A DNA stretch of 64,000 bases from Sporolactobacillus sp. THM19-2 (GCF_004153195.1 NZ_SEMC01000002.1:278083-342082); one strand, 5' to 3'; shown: positions 9,182 through 17,803, counted from the stretch's first letter. Notes: generated by a model from the letters alone, not told the origin. Program-made: numbers and translations.

Positions 9182-9556
9182 GCCTATGGCTACTTTCGAA
9201 GGGTTCACAATACGCTGAAGAAGATTGGCCCGGCCAAACGGTAAGGACTCACCTGTAAGGGGCCAGCCTCATGCCTGATTACTCAGGGTATGAGGGGGTC
9301 ATTTTCCGACAATCGGCGTGTCTTCACGCCTGTTGATCGGGCGAACTATAAGCGGCAACGGCTCTACAATAAACGGACAGCCGTTGAGCGAGTCAGCAGT
9401 CGGCTGGGCGCTTCCCCCGGTTTTGAAGTGCACACAATCCGTGGCATGACAAAAATGCATATCCGATGCGGACCGGCTCTCTCGTGATGCTGGCAGGCTC
9501 TGGAACGTATCAAAGAAAAACAATCGGAAAAAATGAGAAGCCGGGTTACCGTCTGA
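9182..9556 (+). pseudogene. C-terminal remnant of a DDE transposase (IS1182-like)
   Basis: One frame shows the end of an IS1182-type transposase: FTPVDRANYKRQRLYNKRTA, then VERVSSRL, IRGMTKMHIRC and finally ERIKEKQSEKMRSR. YNKR-x-VERV-x-SRL and the closing IKEKQ.EKMRS are typical of the family. The frame is broken by in-frame stops at 9242-9244 and 9485-9487, and the N-terminal catalytic half is absent. I recognise no terminal inverted repeats. It marks an old insertion in the gap between the CheW-like and HD genes. Confidence 0.7.
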
Positions 9557-9560
9557 AAAG

Positions 9561-9618
9561 TTATCCACATGTGGATAACCCCATCACCAGCCATTTTAAA
9601 AACCAAAATTGTGGATAA
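9561..9618. promoter_or_regulatory. cluster of three perfect DnaA boxes
   Basis: TTATCCACA (9561-9569) and TGTGGATAA (9570-9578) abut to form the 18-bp palindrome TTATCCACATGTGGATAA, and a third perfect box TGTGGATAA lies at 9610-9618. Three exact matches to the 9-mer within 58 bp in non-coding DNA, about 20 kb from oriC, are unlikely by chance. Such clusters titrate DnaA or regulate transcription in Bacillus. The next gene starts 250 bp downstream. Confidence 0.75.
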
Positions 9619-9788
9619 CAGGAGCCGTCTGCCTTTTTTCAGCTCATTCGGGAATCACTTCAAAAATCATGAGAAAATCTAACAAAATCAGCAGGCAAAG
9701 CTTTGACAATGCGAAAAATAACGGATTCCTGTTTGAGATAAAAAAGAAAAAATCAACATCGTAAAAAGTTCGAAACAGAACAAACCCG

Positions 9789-9817
9789 TTGACTCTTTTC
9801 CTGATGAAGTCTATACT
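9789..9817 (+). promoter_or_regulatory. sigma-A promoter of the HD-domain gene
   Basis: TTGACT (9789-9794), a 17-bp spacer and TATACT (9812-9817) form a near-consensus promoter about 50 bp before the gene at 9870. Confidence 0.75.
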
Positions 9818-9869
9818 GATCAGAATTATTTATTCAGAGTACACAGACATGATATGAAAGGGGGAATTA

Positions 9870-10520
9870 ATGATGGGCATTCATAAATATTTTCAAAGCC
9901 TTTCGGACCTGGAAGGTATTTATCGCTGCCCGGGCGTTTTCAAGTATCAGGAGCATTCCGTTGCCAGTCATTCTTTTAAAGTCGCGACAATCGCTCAGTT
10001 TCTCGCGACAGTAGAAGATCAAAGCGGTCACACGGTAGACTGGAAAAAAGTCTATGAACGGGCTATTAATCATGATTATTCCGAACTGTTCACAGGGGAT
10101 ATTAAAACCCCGGTCAAATATGCACTCCCTAAATTAAGAGAGCTTTTCTCTCAGGTGGAAGGGTCCATGACACAGGAATTTCTGGATCATCAGTTTCCTC
10201 CTGAATTCAGGAAAGTCTATGAAAGCCGATTTAAAGAAGGAAAAGACGATTCACTCGAAGGACGCATCCTGTCCGTTGCTGATAAGATCGATCTGCTTTA
10301 TGAAGCATACGGCGAAATACAGAAGGGAAACCCTGAGCCCCTGTTTTTCCAGATTTATCAGGAAGCTCTGTCCTCGATTATCAAATTCAGAGAAATGCCG
10401 TCAGTCTCCTATTTTATCCATGTGATCCTGAAAGAATTGATTGAAGAGGAAACAACCGAGCAGAAACGGATCAAAGAAATTACGACAAATCTGCTTTCTG
10501 AAAACAAAGATAACCCCTGA
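9870..10520 (+). CDS. HD-domain phosphohydrolase, YfbR-like
   Basis: The 216-residue protein matches the HD-domain hydrolase family that includes the 5'-deoxynucleotidase YfbR. Metal-site residues are visible: the first His in EHSVASHSFKVA (about 30-40), the HD pair in INHDYSELFTGDIKTP (about 68-83), and the later Asp in VADKIDLLYEAY. YfbR removes phosphate from deoxynucleoside monophosphates; substrate here is inferred from family only. Two adjacent ATG codons follow GGGGG; the second (9873) gives slightly better spacing. It has its own promoter and lies in the accessory block. Confidence 0.82.
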   Translation: MMGIHKYFQSLSDLEGIYRCPGVFKYQEHSVASHSFKVATIAQFLATVEDQSGHTVDWKKVYERAINHDYSELFTGDIKTPVKYALPKLRELFSQVEGSMTQEFLDHQFPPEFRKVYESRFKEGKDDSLEGRILSVADKIDLLYEAYGEIQKGNPEPLFFQIYQEALSSIIKFREMPSVSYFIHVILKELIEEETTEQKRIKEITTNLLSENKDNP

Positions 10521-10529
10521 GGCTTCTTC

Positions 10530-10558
10530 TTGCTTCCATTACGGTTCTCCCCTATCAT
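10530..10558 (+). promoter_or_regulatory. sigma-A promoter of the DUF420 gene
   Basis: TTGCTT (10530-10535), 17 bp, then TATCAT (10553-10558), immediately after the HD gene and about 45 bp ahead of the DUF420 start. Confidence 0.55.
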
Positions 10559-10603
10559 AGAAAGTGAGATTGAATGTTAATCTGAAAGTTAAGGAGAGTC
10601 ATA

Positions 10604-11176
10604 ATGGATAAAAGGATACAAAGAGCAGACACTGAACGCATACATGACAAAAAAGGGAAGAATTACGCCCTCCCGATCATCACTTTCGCAATCCTTGCCA
10701 ATGTCGCCATTTTGCTGTTGTTTTTTGCACCATTTATTGGCTATCAGGGGAAAGTGAACGACGATATTTATATTCTTCCTAAACTTAACGCCGTATTTAA
10801 CAGTTTTACCTTTATTTTTCTTGTCGCCGCACTTATTGCCATTAAGAAAAAAAGGATTAATCTGCACCGCGGATTTATTCTTGCTGCCTTCACGACAACC
10901 TTTCTGTTCCTTTTGTCATATCTTTCCTTTCATTTTATTGCCCCGCCTGCACACTTCGGCGGTACCGGACCGGTTCGCCCGATTTACTTTTTTATTCTGA
11001 TTACGCACAGTACACTTGCCGCCCTGGTTGTTTTCCTTGCTCCGTTTGCAACGGTCTGGGGCTGGACGATGCAGGTGCGAAAGCATAAACGGATTGTTCG
11101 CTGGACCATGCCAATTTGGCTCTATGTCAGCCTGACAGGCGTCGTTGTCTATCTGATGATGGCTCCTTATTATTAA
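10604..11176 (+). CDS. DUF420 membrane protein (YozB/CtaM-like)
   Basis: This 190-residue protein has an N-terminal cytoplasmic tail and five predicted membrane segments. Conserved DUF420 features include KLNAVFNS in the first loop region, the His in NLHRGFILAAF, LSYLSFHF and a His in ITHSTLAALV. DUF420 proteins include YozB of B. subtilis and CtaM of S. aureus, needed to mature a heme-copper oxidase; that role is inferred here. AAGGAGAG precedes the ATG. It converges on rpsR across a strong terminator. Confidence 0.85.
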   Translation: MDKRIQRADTERIHDKKGKNYALPIITFAILANVAILLLFFAPFIGYQGKVNDDIYILPKLNAVFNSFTFIFLVAALIAIKKKRINLHRGFILAAFTTTFLFLLSYLSFHFIAPPAHFGGTGPVRPIYFFILITHSTLAALVVFLAPFATVWGWTMQVRKHKRIVRWTMPIWLYVSLTGVVVYLMMAPYY

Positions 11177-11178
11177 GG

Positions 11179-11229
11179 AACATTGCTGACCGGCAAACCG
11201 CAGACGCCGCCAGAGGATTCGTTTTTCTG
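11179..11229 (+). repeat. copy 2 of the ~50-bp intergenic repeat
   Basis: Contains TGACCGGCAAACCGCAGACG directly after the DUF420 stop, matching the copy at 8634-8685, and likewise ends in a short T-run (GTTTTTCTG). Confidence 0.5.
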
Positions 11230-11240
11230 ATACTTTAAAA

Positions 11241-11277
11241 AAGCAGCGGCAGCCTTTTTGGCTGCCACTGCTTTTTT
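11241..11277. terminator. bidirectional terminator between the DUF420 gene and rpsR
   Basis: AAGCAG-C-GGCAGCC, a TTTTT loop, then GGCTGCC-A-CTGCTT form a 13-bp stem with one mismatch. It is flanked by A-runs on the left and T-runs on the right, so it can end transcription from both converging genes. Confidence 0.85.
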
Positions 11278-11283
11278 ATCTGT

Positions 11284-11514
11284 TTATTCCGCTGTATAGG
11301 GAAGCAGGGCCATCTGACGGGCGCGTTTAATCGCTCTGGTCAGCTGACGCTGGTACTTCGCACTGGTTCCTGTTACACGACGGGGCAGGATCTTTCCTCG
11401 CTCGGAAATGAACCTTCTCAGCAGATCAACATCTTTATAATCAATATAAGTAATGTGATTTACTGTGAAATAGCATACTTTACGGCGTTTACCGCGAGAT
11501 CTGCGCATACCCAT
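11284..11514 (-). CDS. rpsR: 30S ribosomal protein S18
   Basis: S18 binds the platform of the 30S subunit beside S6. The 76-residue basic protein has the family core [21 protein letters not shown] and the ending ALLPYT. A single Cys (residue 14) is present, so this is not the four-cysteine zinc form. GAGGAGGTG precedes the ATG. It is the last gene of the rpsF-ssb-rpsR operon. Confidence 0.97.
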   Translation of the reverse strand: MGMRRSRGKRRKVCYFTVNHITYIDYKDVDLLRRFISERGKILPRRVTGTSAKYQRQLTRAIKRARQMALLPYTAE

Positions 11515-11550
11515 ATCCGTGCACCTCCTCTTTTATTCGTCGGATGCCTG

Positions 11551-12072
11551 TCAGAACGGCAGATCATCATCCGATATATTGATTGGTTTGCTGTCATTTG
11601 CGAAGGGATCGTCAAAAGAAGGGGCATTCTGATCACTGTTGCCATTTTCATTCGGGCGCCTCGCTTGTTGTTTCTGCGAGGCGTAGCCGTTATGATCTCC
11701 TGTGGGGGCAGGAGCGGCATTCCCTCCGTTATTAGTACCATTGTGTCTTGCACCCTTGGGTTCAAGAAACTGAACACTGTCGGCAACGACTTCGGTCACA
11801 TATACTCTCCGGCCTTCATTATTTTCATAATTGCGTGTCTGGATCCGTCCGTCGACACCAGCCAGACTTCCTTTGTTCAGGAAATTCGCCACATTCTCTG
11901 CCTGTCTGCGCCAGACAACTACCGGAATAAAATCTGCTTCACGTTCACCCTGCTGATTTGAAAACGGACGGTCCACAGCAAGGGTAAAACTTGTTACAGC
12001 CACTCCATTTGGTGTATAACGGAGTTCCGGAGTTTTGGTAAGCCGTCCGACAAGCACGACCCGATTAATCAA
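11551..12072 (-). CDS. ssb: single-stranded DNA-binding protein
   Basis: SSB coats single-stranded DNA during replication and repair. Residues 1-105 form the OB fold ([20 protein letters not shown], then [18 protein letters not shown]). A Gly/Asn/Gln-rich linker follows, and the acidic tip ends in DDDLPF, the docking peptide for replication and repair partners. The length of 173 matches the Bacillus SsbA class. It lies between rpsF and rpsR in the conserved operon. Confidence 0.97.
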   Translation of the reverse strand: MINRVVLVGRLTKTPELRYTPNGVAVTSFTLAVDRPFSNQQGEREADFIPVVVWRRQAENVANFLNKGSLAGVDGRIQTRNYENNEGRRVYVTEVVADSVQFLEPKGARHNGTNNGGNAAPAPTGDHNGYASQKQQARRPNENGNSDQNAPSFDDPFANDSKPINISDDDLPF

Positions 12073-12094
12073 CAGAATCCCCCCGATTCCTGTT

Positions 12095-12400
12095 TTATTT
12101 TACTTCTTCCGGCTTGCGTTCGTCTTTAATGGTCATAAATCGAATGACATCATCATTGATTTTCACAAGACGATCAAATTCATTAATTGCTTTATTGTCG
12201 GCTGTTACAAACAAATCAACATAGACACCGGTATTATAATCATTGATCTCATAGGCCAGTCGGCGTTTGCCCATTTCCTTGACATCATTGATTTCGGCGC
12301 CATTATCCGTCAGGATGGAAGCAACCTTTTCCTTAACGGCTTTTTCCTGATCGTCTTCCAGATCCGGACGCAGGATGTACAGTATTTCATATTTGCGCAC
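12095..12400 (-). CDS. rpsF: 30S ribosomal protein S6
   Basis: S6 pairs with S18 on the 30S platform. I place the start at a GTG (12400), where GGGAGGTGAAAATC sits just upstream and the protein begins [14 protein letters not shown] as usual; an upstream ATG would add residues unlike the family. The 101-residue product has the conserved [16 protein letters not shown] segment. First gene of the rpsF-ssb-rpsR operon. In Bacillus, ychF lies directly upstream; here a 4-kb insertion separates them. Confidence 0.96.
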   Translation of the reverse strand: MRKYEILYILRPDLEDDQEKAVKEKVASILTDNGAEINDVKEMGKRRLAYEINDYNTGVYVDLFVTADNKAINEFDRLVKINDDVIRFMTIKDERKPEEVK

Positions 12401-12473
12401 GATTTTCACCTCCCTTTGGACTAAGCGGCCCCTCAACGGAGCAGAGAGCAAGTTTACTCACTCATAGATTGAA

Positions 12474-12502
12474 ATGATAGCATACTTTATCTATCAATGC
12501 AA
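12474..12502 (-). promoter_or_regulatory. sigma-A promoter of rpsF-ssb-rpsR
   Basis: The minus strand reads TTGCAT (12497-12502), 17 bp, TATCAT (12474-12479), about 75 bp before the rpsF start. The rest of the gap to the LysR gene (12503-12677) holds nothing I can identify. Confidence 0.6.
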
Positions 12503-12677
12503 GAAAAATTGGGCGGTCGATTCTGTCGTGCCGGGTATTCTCATCGTTGTGTTGTTTTGCTGTAAACGGTGCAACCTTTCATATCTCATTTTGTCGTCGT
12601 TTTTTACGTGCTTTCTGGTGCTCATGGCAATCATCTCGATGCTTGCCACTATGGATGAGGTATTCGTCCGGAACGAA

Positions 12678-13622
12678 TCAGCCACTGCCTTTACTCAGTG
12701 AACCGGTCGGATCGAAATCGGCGACTTCTTCCCGCCACATCTGTGCATTTACACGCAGCATCCGGAGAAACGCCTGCAGGGCAGAGGACAGCCACTTTGA
12801 TTGATGATAGACGAGCTGGGTCGCCACCGGAACGATATCGTCCTGCCACGGCAGAACGACCAGTCTGTTTTGCCTGATTTCTGATTTCACCGTTACATAG
12901 GGCAAGTACGCAATGCCGAGTCCGCACATGACACACTGTTTGATTGCTTCGATATTCCAGAATTCCAGATCGGTCCTGACAGGCGCTCCGCACCGGTTCA
13001 TGTAACTTTCAAACAACTCCCGATAGCGGCAACCCGGCTCCGTTGAAAGAATGGGCTCTTCCTGGAGATCGGCGGGCCGGAGCCGCGCCGATTTCGTTAA
13101 CGGATGCTGTGGCGGGGCAATCAGCACCATCGGTTCGCGAACGAGCACTTCCGTGTGAAGATCGGGAAACGTTGCTTCTTCCTGCAGGAGAAAGGCAACA
13201 TCCAGTTCACCATTTTTTGCTTCCTCTCTCAGTTGCTGGCACATCCCCGGCTTCAAAATGATTTTCACATGGGGATAGCGCCTGCGGTACGCGTCAATCA
13301 CTGCGGGCAGTCGATAAGCAGCGAGTGATTCCGGGGCTCCGATCACGATCTTTCCGGACGGAATGCCGCTTTCTTTTGTCTGTGCCAGAGCCGAATCGTG
13401 CAGCGCAACGATTTGGCGGGCATAAGGGAGCAGCCGCTTTCCTGCCTCAGTCAGTGTAATTTTTTTACCGAGCCGGTTAAACAAAGGTATCCCGATCTCC
13501 GCTTCCAGCCCCTGTATTTGTGCCGTTATGCTTGACTGTGCGTAGCCAAGGCTGTCGGCAGCCCGGCTGAATCCCCTGACGTCGGTCACCGTGATAAACG
13601 TCTGCAGCTGGCGTATCTCCAC
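12678..13622 (-). CDS. LysR-family transcriptional regulator
   Basis: A 314-residue LysR regulator: N-terminal winged helix-turn-helix (about 1-65, with FITVTDVRGFSRAADSLGYA then QSSITAQIQGLE) and a substrate-binding co-inducer domain from about 90. I choose GTG at 13622 because AAGGAGG lies eight bases upstream and the protein then begins at the usual point; a longer reading without a ribosome site would add about 40 residues. It is divergent from the APC transporter gene, so that gene is the likely target. Inserted between rpsF and ychF. Confidence 0.9.
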   Translation of the reverse strand: MEIRQLQTFITVTDVRGFSRAADSLGYAQSSITAQIQGLEAEIGIPLFNRLGKKITLTEAGKRLLPYARQIVALHDSALAQTKESGIPSGKIVIGAPESLAAYRLPAVIDAYRRRYPHVKIILKPGMCQQLREEAKNGELDVAFLLQEEATFPDLHTEVLVREPMVLIAPPQHPLTKSARLRPADLQEEPILSTEPGCRYRELFESYMNRCGAPVRTDLEFWNIEAIKQCVMCGLGIAYLPYVTVKSEIRQNRLVVLPWQDDIVPVATQLVYHQSKWLSSALQAFLRMLRVNAQMWREEVADFDPTGSLSKGSG

Positions 13623-13650
13623 GTGATGAGTCCTCCTTCCGCTTGTTTCA

Positions 13651-13683
13651 TCGAAATTATCGATCGTTTTATTCGAAATTATC
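13651..13683. promoter_or_regulatory. direct repeats between the LysR and APC genes (candidate LysR operator)
   Basis: TCGAAATTATC occurs at 13651-13661 and again at 13673-13683, starts 22 bp apart (about two helical turns), between the divergent LysR and transporter genes. They lie just upstream of the transporter promoter. Binding by the LysR protein is inferred from position. Confidence 0.5.
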
Positions 13684-13694
13684 CGTTTTACCGA

Positions 13695-13724
13695 TTGAAA
13701 ACCCACTGTTACACTTACTATATT
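13695..13724 (+). promoter_or_regulatory. promoter of the APC transporter gene
   Basis: TTGAAA (13695-13700), 18 bp, TATATT (13719-13724), about 45 bp before the transporter start and 12 bp after the second candidate operator repeat. Confidence 0.5.
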
Positions 13725-13769
13725 GCGAAAGATGAAAAGGTTCAAGAAAAAACAGGGGGGATGAAAGAC

Positions 13770-15026
13770 ATGCGGAAGAAAAAAATCGGCCCGATCCTGC
13801 TGAGCGGACTGATCATCGGTCCGATTCTCGGATCCGGCATCATCATTCTTCCACCGCTGATCTTCCGAACGATCGGAGATTACGCGCTCGTAGCCTGGCT
13901 TCTGACGATGATCGTCAGTTTTGTGTTTGCTGCCGTGTTTGGCAGATTGTACATTCGGTTTCCAGGTGATTCAGGGGCGGCGCAAGCCGTCGAACAGGCG
14001 CTCGGCAAACCGTTTCGAAATCTCGGTGCCATGTTTCTGATCATCGCGGTATGTCTTGGGCCGATTGCCGTGCTGAGCACCGCTTCGGATTATCTCAGCC
14101 TGTGGACCGGAAAAGACAGTCCCTTTATCTTATTAGCGTTGCTGATGCTTGTCTATGCGGGCGTTTCGATGAGCATCACGTCGCTGGGCAGGCTTTCGCT
14201 GATCCTGTCCAGTTCGATTACCGTACTCCTCGTCAGCGGTGCCCTCCATTCCCTGCTGTTCGCCCGCGGACGCATCGACTTTTCGACGCCGTTCCAGCTG
14301 CCGGCTTTTGGCTACAGCCTGCTGCTCCTGTTCTGGTGCCTTGTCGGATGGGAGGTTATCGGCAACTACACCGGAGAAGTCAGACAGCCGAAAAAAACGA
14401 TTCACCGGGCAATTATATTTAGCTGTCTTGTTATCGCCGTTGTCTCGCTGACCGTCGCGGCGGCTGTGCAGTGGGTGGATCCGGAAAAGCTTCATGTTCC
14501 CGTCAGCGGAAAACTGGATCTCATTCTTAGCTCTCTTTTCGGCTCCCGGGCAAAACCGTTGATCGCCCTGATCACGGCCGCGTTATGTTTGAGCACCGTT
14601 ATAATGGTCATCGGCGGCGTCTCCCGGCTTATCGCTGCTCAAGCCGACAAAGGTATCTTTCCGGCGCCTCTTGCTTATCGGAATAAAAAAGGTGTACCCG
14701 TTGCCGCGCTCAGCGTTATGTTCTCCGTCCACCTGACAGTTTTTCTGCTGGCCGAGTTGCGGCTGATCACCCTCGTTCAGATCATCGCCATCGCCAACAC
14801 ATTTTTTCTCGGCAATGCTTTTCTCGGCCTTGTGGCAGCTTTTCGCCTTCTGGAGGAAAAATGGATACGATGGAGCTCTGTTTTTCTTGGTATCGGCCTT
14901 CTGTCACTGCTGATCTTCACAGCTAAATGGGTGCTCGTCGCAATCGTCGGAATGACCGTCTGGACATGGCTTCGCACAGTACATGCCAGGCATCCTGCCT
15001 CTTCCATCCGGAAAAAAGAACATTAA
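13770..15026 (+). CDS. APC-superfamily amino-acid transporter, YjeH-like
   Basis: The 418-residue protein has about twelve membrane segments. TM1 carries the broken-helix motif GPILGSGIIILPP (about 17-29), typical of APC transporters, and the segment FWCLVGWEVIGNYTGEVRQP resembles E. coli YjeH, an exporter of methionine and branched-chain amino acids. The substrate is not shown by the sequence. I choose the ATG at 13770, nine bases from the GGGGGG ribosome site, over the ATG at 13761 which abuts it. Control by the divergent LysR gene is likely. Confidence 0.85.
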   Translation: MRKKKIGPILLSGLIIGPILGSGIIILPPLIFRTIGDYALVAWLLTMIVSFVFAAVFGRLYIRFPGDSGAAQAVEQALGKPFRNLGAMFLIIAVCLGPIAVLSTASDYLSLWTGKDSPFILLALLMLVYAGVSMSITSLGRLSLILSSSITVLLVSGALHSLLFARGRIDFSTPFQLPAFGYSLLLLFWCLVGWEVIGNYTGEVRQPKKTIHRAIIFSCLVIAVVSLTVAAAVQWVDPEKLHVPVSGKLDLILSSLFGSRAKPLIALITAALCLSTVIMVIGGVSRLIAAQADKGIFPAPLAYRNKKGVPVAALSVMFSVHLTVFLLAELRLITLVQIIAIANTFFLGNAFLGLVAAFRLLEEKWIRWSSVFLGIGLLSLLIFTAKWVLVAIVGMTVWTWLRTVHARHPASSIRKKEH

Positions 15027-15308
15027 AAGAAAGGACGGGGTCGTAGCGCTGGCGTAAGCAGAACGACGGATGCCAGCAATCGCTCTATTGTATGAAAATA
15101 AGCAGTTAAAAATCAGCCGCCGATAAACATCGGATCGCAACCGGCAATGTCTTTTCTTTTTCGGTTTGTCCCCGACCTTGCAACGACAGATCGATGCTTA
15201 TTTTCGCCGCGCTTCATCGAGTATCCGCTTTCTTAAACTGGTAAAAACGGGCACGGATGGAAACAGCAGCGGATCTGTTATTGGTCTGCTAAAAAAGTTG
15301 ACCCGATG
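15027..15308. other. intergenic stretch without recognisable gene
   Basis: About 280 bp between the convergent APC and CadD-like genes. Short open frames occur, but none has a ribosome site or recognisable protein. I see no clear terminator hairpin with a T-run. Confidence 0.5.
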
Positions 15309-15911
15309 TCAGAGAACGAGCGTCCCGTTTTCGAACAGAATCATGAACCCGAGTGCGACGAAAACGACCGGAACGATGAACTTTTCATATTTTTCAACGG
15401 TTTCTGAAACGCCTCTGATCGCGGTCAGGCTGCGGCTGAAGGCAAGCAGAACTGCCGCCATCAGATAATAGATCACAATAGTAAGAACGAGATCAAACAA
15501 ATTTAAAGTGGTAAATAGCGGAATATATACCCCGAGATTATCGCCGCCCGCTGCCAGTGAGATGGCGGTAACACTCAGAGCCAGTTTGCTGAATCTATGG
15601 CTTGATTCAATGATTTCCTCTTCTTCGCCTTCGTCGTCTTCCCCGCCGCCGAACCAGACTTTCAGCCCCAGATACATCGGCACGAAGCCGAGCAGGCCGA
15701 CCCATCGCTGCGGCACATAAGCGAGGCCGAATGCCGCCAGCACGCTGACCACAAGTAAAACAGTAATTCCTGCATATTGTCCGAGCGCGATGTCTCTTGT
15801 CGCGCCTTTTTTCTTCTTAAATTCCGAAAAAAGGACGACTAATATAATCACGTAATCGATGCTTGTCGCGATAAAAGAAAAAACGGCCGACAGAATCGTG
15901 GACATCACCAT
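15309..15911 (-). CDS. CadD-family cadmium-resistance-type transporter
   Basis: A 200-residue membrane protein with five or six segments. TSIDYVIILVVLFSEF near the N-terminus, GQYAGITVLLVVSVL and GFVPMYLGLKVWF match the CadD family. An acidic loop (GGGEDDEGEEEEIIE, about 88-102) lies in mid-protein, and AAGGDNLGVYIPLF carries a conserved Asp-Asn. CadD proteins confer cadmium resistance in staphylococci; natural substrate here is unknown. GGGAGGAG precedes the ATG. No ArsR/CadC-type regulator is visible next to it. Confidence 0.85.
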   Translation of the reverse strand: MVMSTILSAVFSFIATSIDYVIILVVLFSEFKKKKGATRDIALGQYAGITVLLVVSVLAAFGLAYVPQRWVGLLGFVPMYLGLKVWFGGGEDDEGEEEEIIESSHRFSKLALSVTAISLAAGGDNLGVYIPLFTTLNLFDLVLTIVIYYLMAAVLLAFSRSLTAIRGVSETVEKYEKFIVPVVFVALGFMILFENGTLVL

Positions 15912-16572
15912 GCCTCAGCTCCTCCCAGATTGATTGTGAAAAGCACAGTGGAAAAGGTTTCCGTATCACAGAATTCAGTCATGCAGACTACGTTGATTGT
16001 TTGTTATGCCTCCCTTGCAATCGGAACCGGATCAGGCGGCTTACATAAAGGCGCAAGGCCCGACGGACACACAACCATAAAGCGCGCTGGGGAACTGAAT
16101 GCCCGCCGCCTGTTTTTTGAGACGCATTTCCGGAAAACATGAGATATTTTTCAACGGCTGAATCATCCGAAAGTCCATCGGATAAGACGCACTTTCTTCA
16201 TTCAGCATTTTCACAGATGCCTGACGGACGTTCTGTCGTCGTCGGTCAGCCGATAGCGGCAGCAGATCCTGTTTTCGTTGTTACCTTTTTGCTCGAGAAG
16301 GAAGGCATGTGTCAGGGTTTTCTCGGAATCTCGCATCAGACAGAAGATGAAACTTTCTGAAAATGTACACCCGCCAGATGGCCGGCGCACTGCGCTTACC
16401 CCTCCTGAGTCAGCACTTCACGTCAGCCAAACAGGTGCTCTCAGTACCGCGTCAGGTACGTTCAGAGTTTCTCCACCTGTTTGATCCGCTCATCCTCATC
16501 CAGCTGGCTTTCATACGTATCCAGTAAGGCCACGGTCTTTCTGATCCTTTTCCCGAATCGCCACGCGCTACT
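15912..16572. other. 660-bp gap between the CadD-like gene and ychF
   Basis: I find no credible gene here. Open frames of 60-75 codons exist on the plus strand (for example from 16139) but lack ribosome sites and known domains. Just after the ychF stop, the minus strand stays open for 34 codons and reads RKTVALLDTYESQLDEDERI, which looks protein-like, but it has no start codon. It may be the worn tail of a lost gene. Confidence 0.45.
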
Positions 16573-17673
16573 TCAGACATTAAATCTGAAGTTGACGATA
16601 TCGCCGTCCTGCATCACATAATCCTTGCCTTCCAGGCGCAGGTGTCCCTGTTCTCTTGCTGCCGTTTCCGATCCGGCTGAAATCAGATCATCATATGAAA
16701 CGATCTCCGCGCGGATAAATCCCCGTTCAAAGTCCGAATGAATGATTCCTGCGGCCTGTGGCGCTTTTGTTCCCCTTCTGAACGTCCAGGCACGTACTTC
16801 CTTTTCGCCCGCTGTAAAGTAAGTCGCCAGCCCCAGCAGCTGATAAGATTTCGCAATCAGTCGGTCAAGGCCGGAAGTTTTAAGCCCCAGATCCTGAAGA
16901 AAAGCCTGTTTTTCATCGGGATCCAGCTCGGCGATTTCCGATTCAATACGGGCTGAAATAGCAATGACTTCAGCACCGTCTTTTTCTGCATAATCTTTGA
17001 CTGCCCGGACATGAGGATTCTCATCTGGTTTGGCCACATCGTCTTCTGAGATATTTGCGACATACAGAACAGGTTTTCTGGTCAGCAGGTTAAACGGCTT
17101 AATAGCTGCTTCCTCTTCATCCGTTAAATCAACATGACGGGCCGGCTTCCCTGCATCAAAAGCCGCTTTCAGCTTATTCAAAGCGGATAATTCAATGATC
17201 GCCTGTTTCTCTTTCTGATTGGCAAGTTTCTGGACCCGGTCCAGACGCTTAGTAATCTGTTCCAGATCCGCCAGAATTAATTCGAGATTGATTGTTTCTA
17301 TATCATCAATCGGATCGATCTTGCCGGTTACATGTGTAATATTTTTATCATCAAAGCAGCGAACAACGTGAGAGATGGCATCAACCTGACGGATATTCGC
17401 CAGAAACTGATTGCCGAGTCCTTCACCTTTGCTTGCACCCTTCACCAGCCCTGCAATATCAGTAAACTCAAATGTTGTTGGAACTGTACGTTTCGGATGA
17501 TACATTTCCGTAAGCTGATCCAGCCGGTTATCCGGTACACTCACAATCCCGACATTCGGTTCAATGGTACAAAATGGATAATTCGCCATCTCCGCACCCG
17601 CCTGTGTAATGGCATTAAACAGTGTTGATTTGCCAACATTCGGCAGGCCGACGATTCCTGTTGTCAAACTCAT
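16573..17673 (-). CDS. ychF: redox-regulated ATPase YchF (OLA1 family)
   Basis: YchF is an Obg-related P-loop protein that prefers ATP and associates with ribosomes. The 366-residue protein has G1 GLPNVGKSTLFNAIT (8-22), a G3-like DIAGLVKGASKGEGLGN (about 68-84), the NxxE site replacing the GTP-specific NKxD, a coiled-coil insertion and the C-terminal TGS domain ending MQDGDIVNFRFNV. Length and ending are normal. In Bacillus it is adjacent to rpsF; here a LysR-APC-CadD block intervenes. Confidence 0.96.
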   Translation of the reverse strand: MSLTTGIVGLPNVGKSTLFNAITQAGAEMANYPFCTIEPNVGIVSVPDNRLDQLTEMYHPKRTVPTTFEFTDIAGLVKGASKGEGLGNQFLANIRQVDAISHVVRCFDDKNITHVTGKIDPIDDIETINLELILADLEQITKRLDRVQKLANQKEKQAIIELSALNKLKAAFDAGKPARHVDLTDEEEAAIKPFNLLTRKPVLYVANISEDDVAKPDENPHVRAVKDYAEKDGAEVIAISARIESEIAELDPDEKQAFLQDLGLKTSGLDRLIAKSYQLLGLATYFTAGEKEVRAWTFRRGTKAPQAAGIIHSDFERGFIRAEIVSYDDLISAGSETAAREQGHLRLEGKDYVMQDGDIVNFRFNV

Positions 17674-17803
17674 GAATAGTCACTCCCCGGATCACAAGAT
17701 CCCTGTTTCATTAATCACGTTCGTCTGTTTCTGACCATTGCACGGTCCTCATCAGGTACAGACCCTGTCTGAAAGTCCAGCCGGTTCCCCATAAAAATGA
17801 GGA

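Noticed and set aside
15166..15468. Plus-strand frame overlapping the CadD-like gene
   Set aside because: Lies mostly antisense to a well-supported gene and lacks a ribosome site or known family.
16139..16360. Plus-strand open frame between the CadD-like gene and ychF
   Set aside because: No ribosome site, no domain, and an equally open minus-strand frame over the same bases; probably chance.
16471..16572. Possible readthrough extension of ychF past its TGA (34 further codons)
   Set aside because: YchF already ends at the normal family terminus, and no recoding signal is visible; at most a remnant of another gene.
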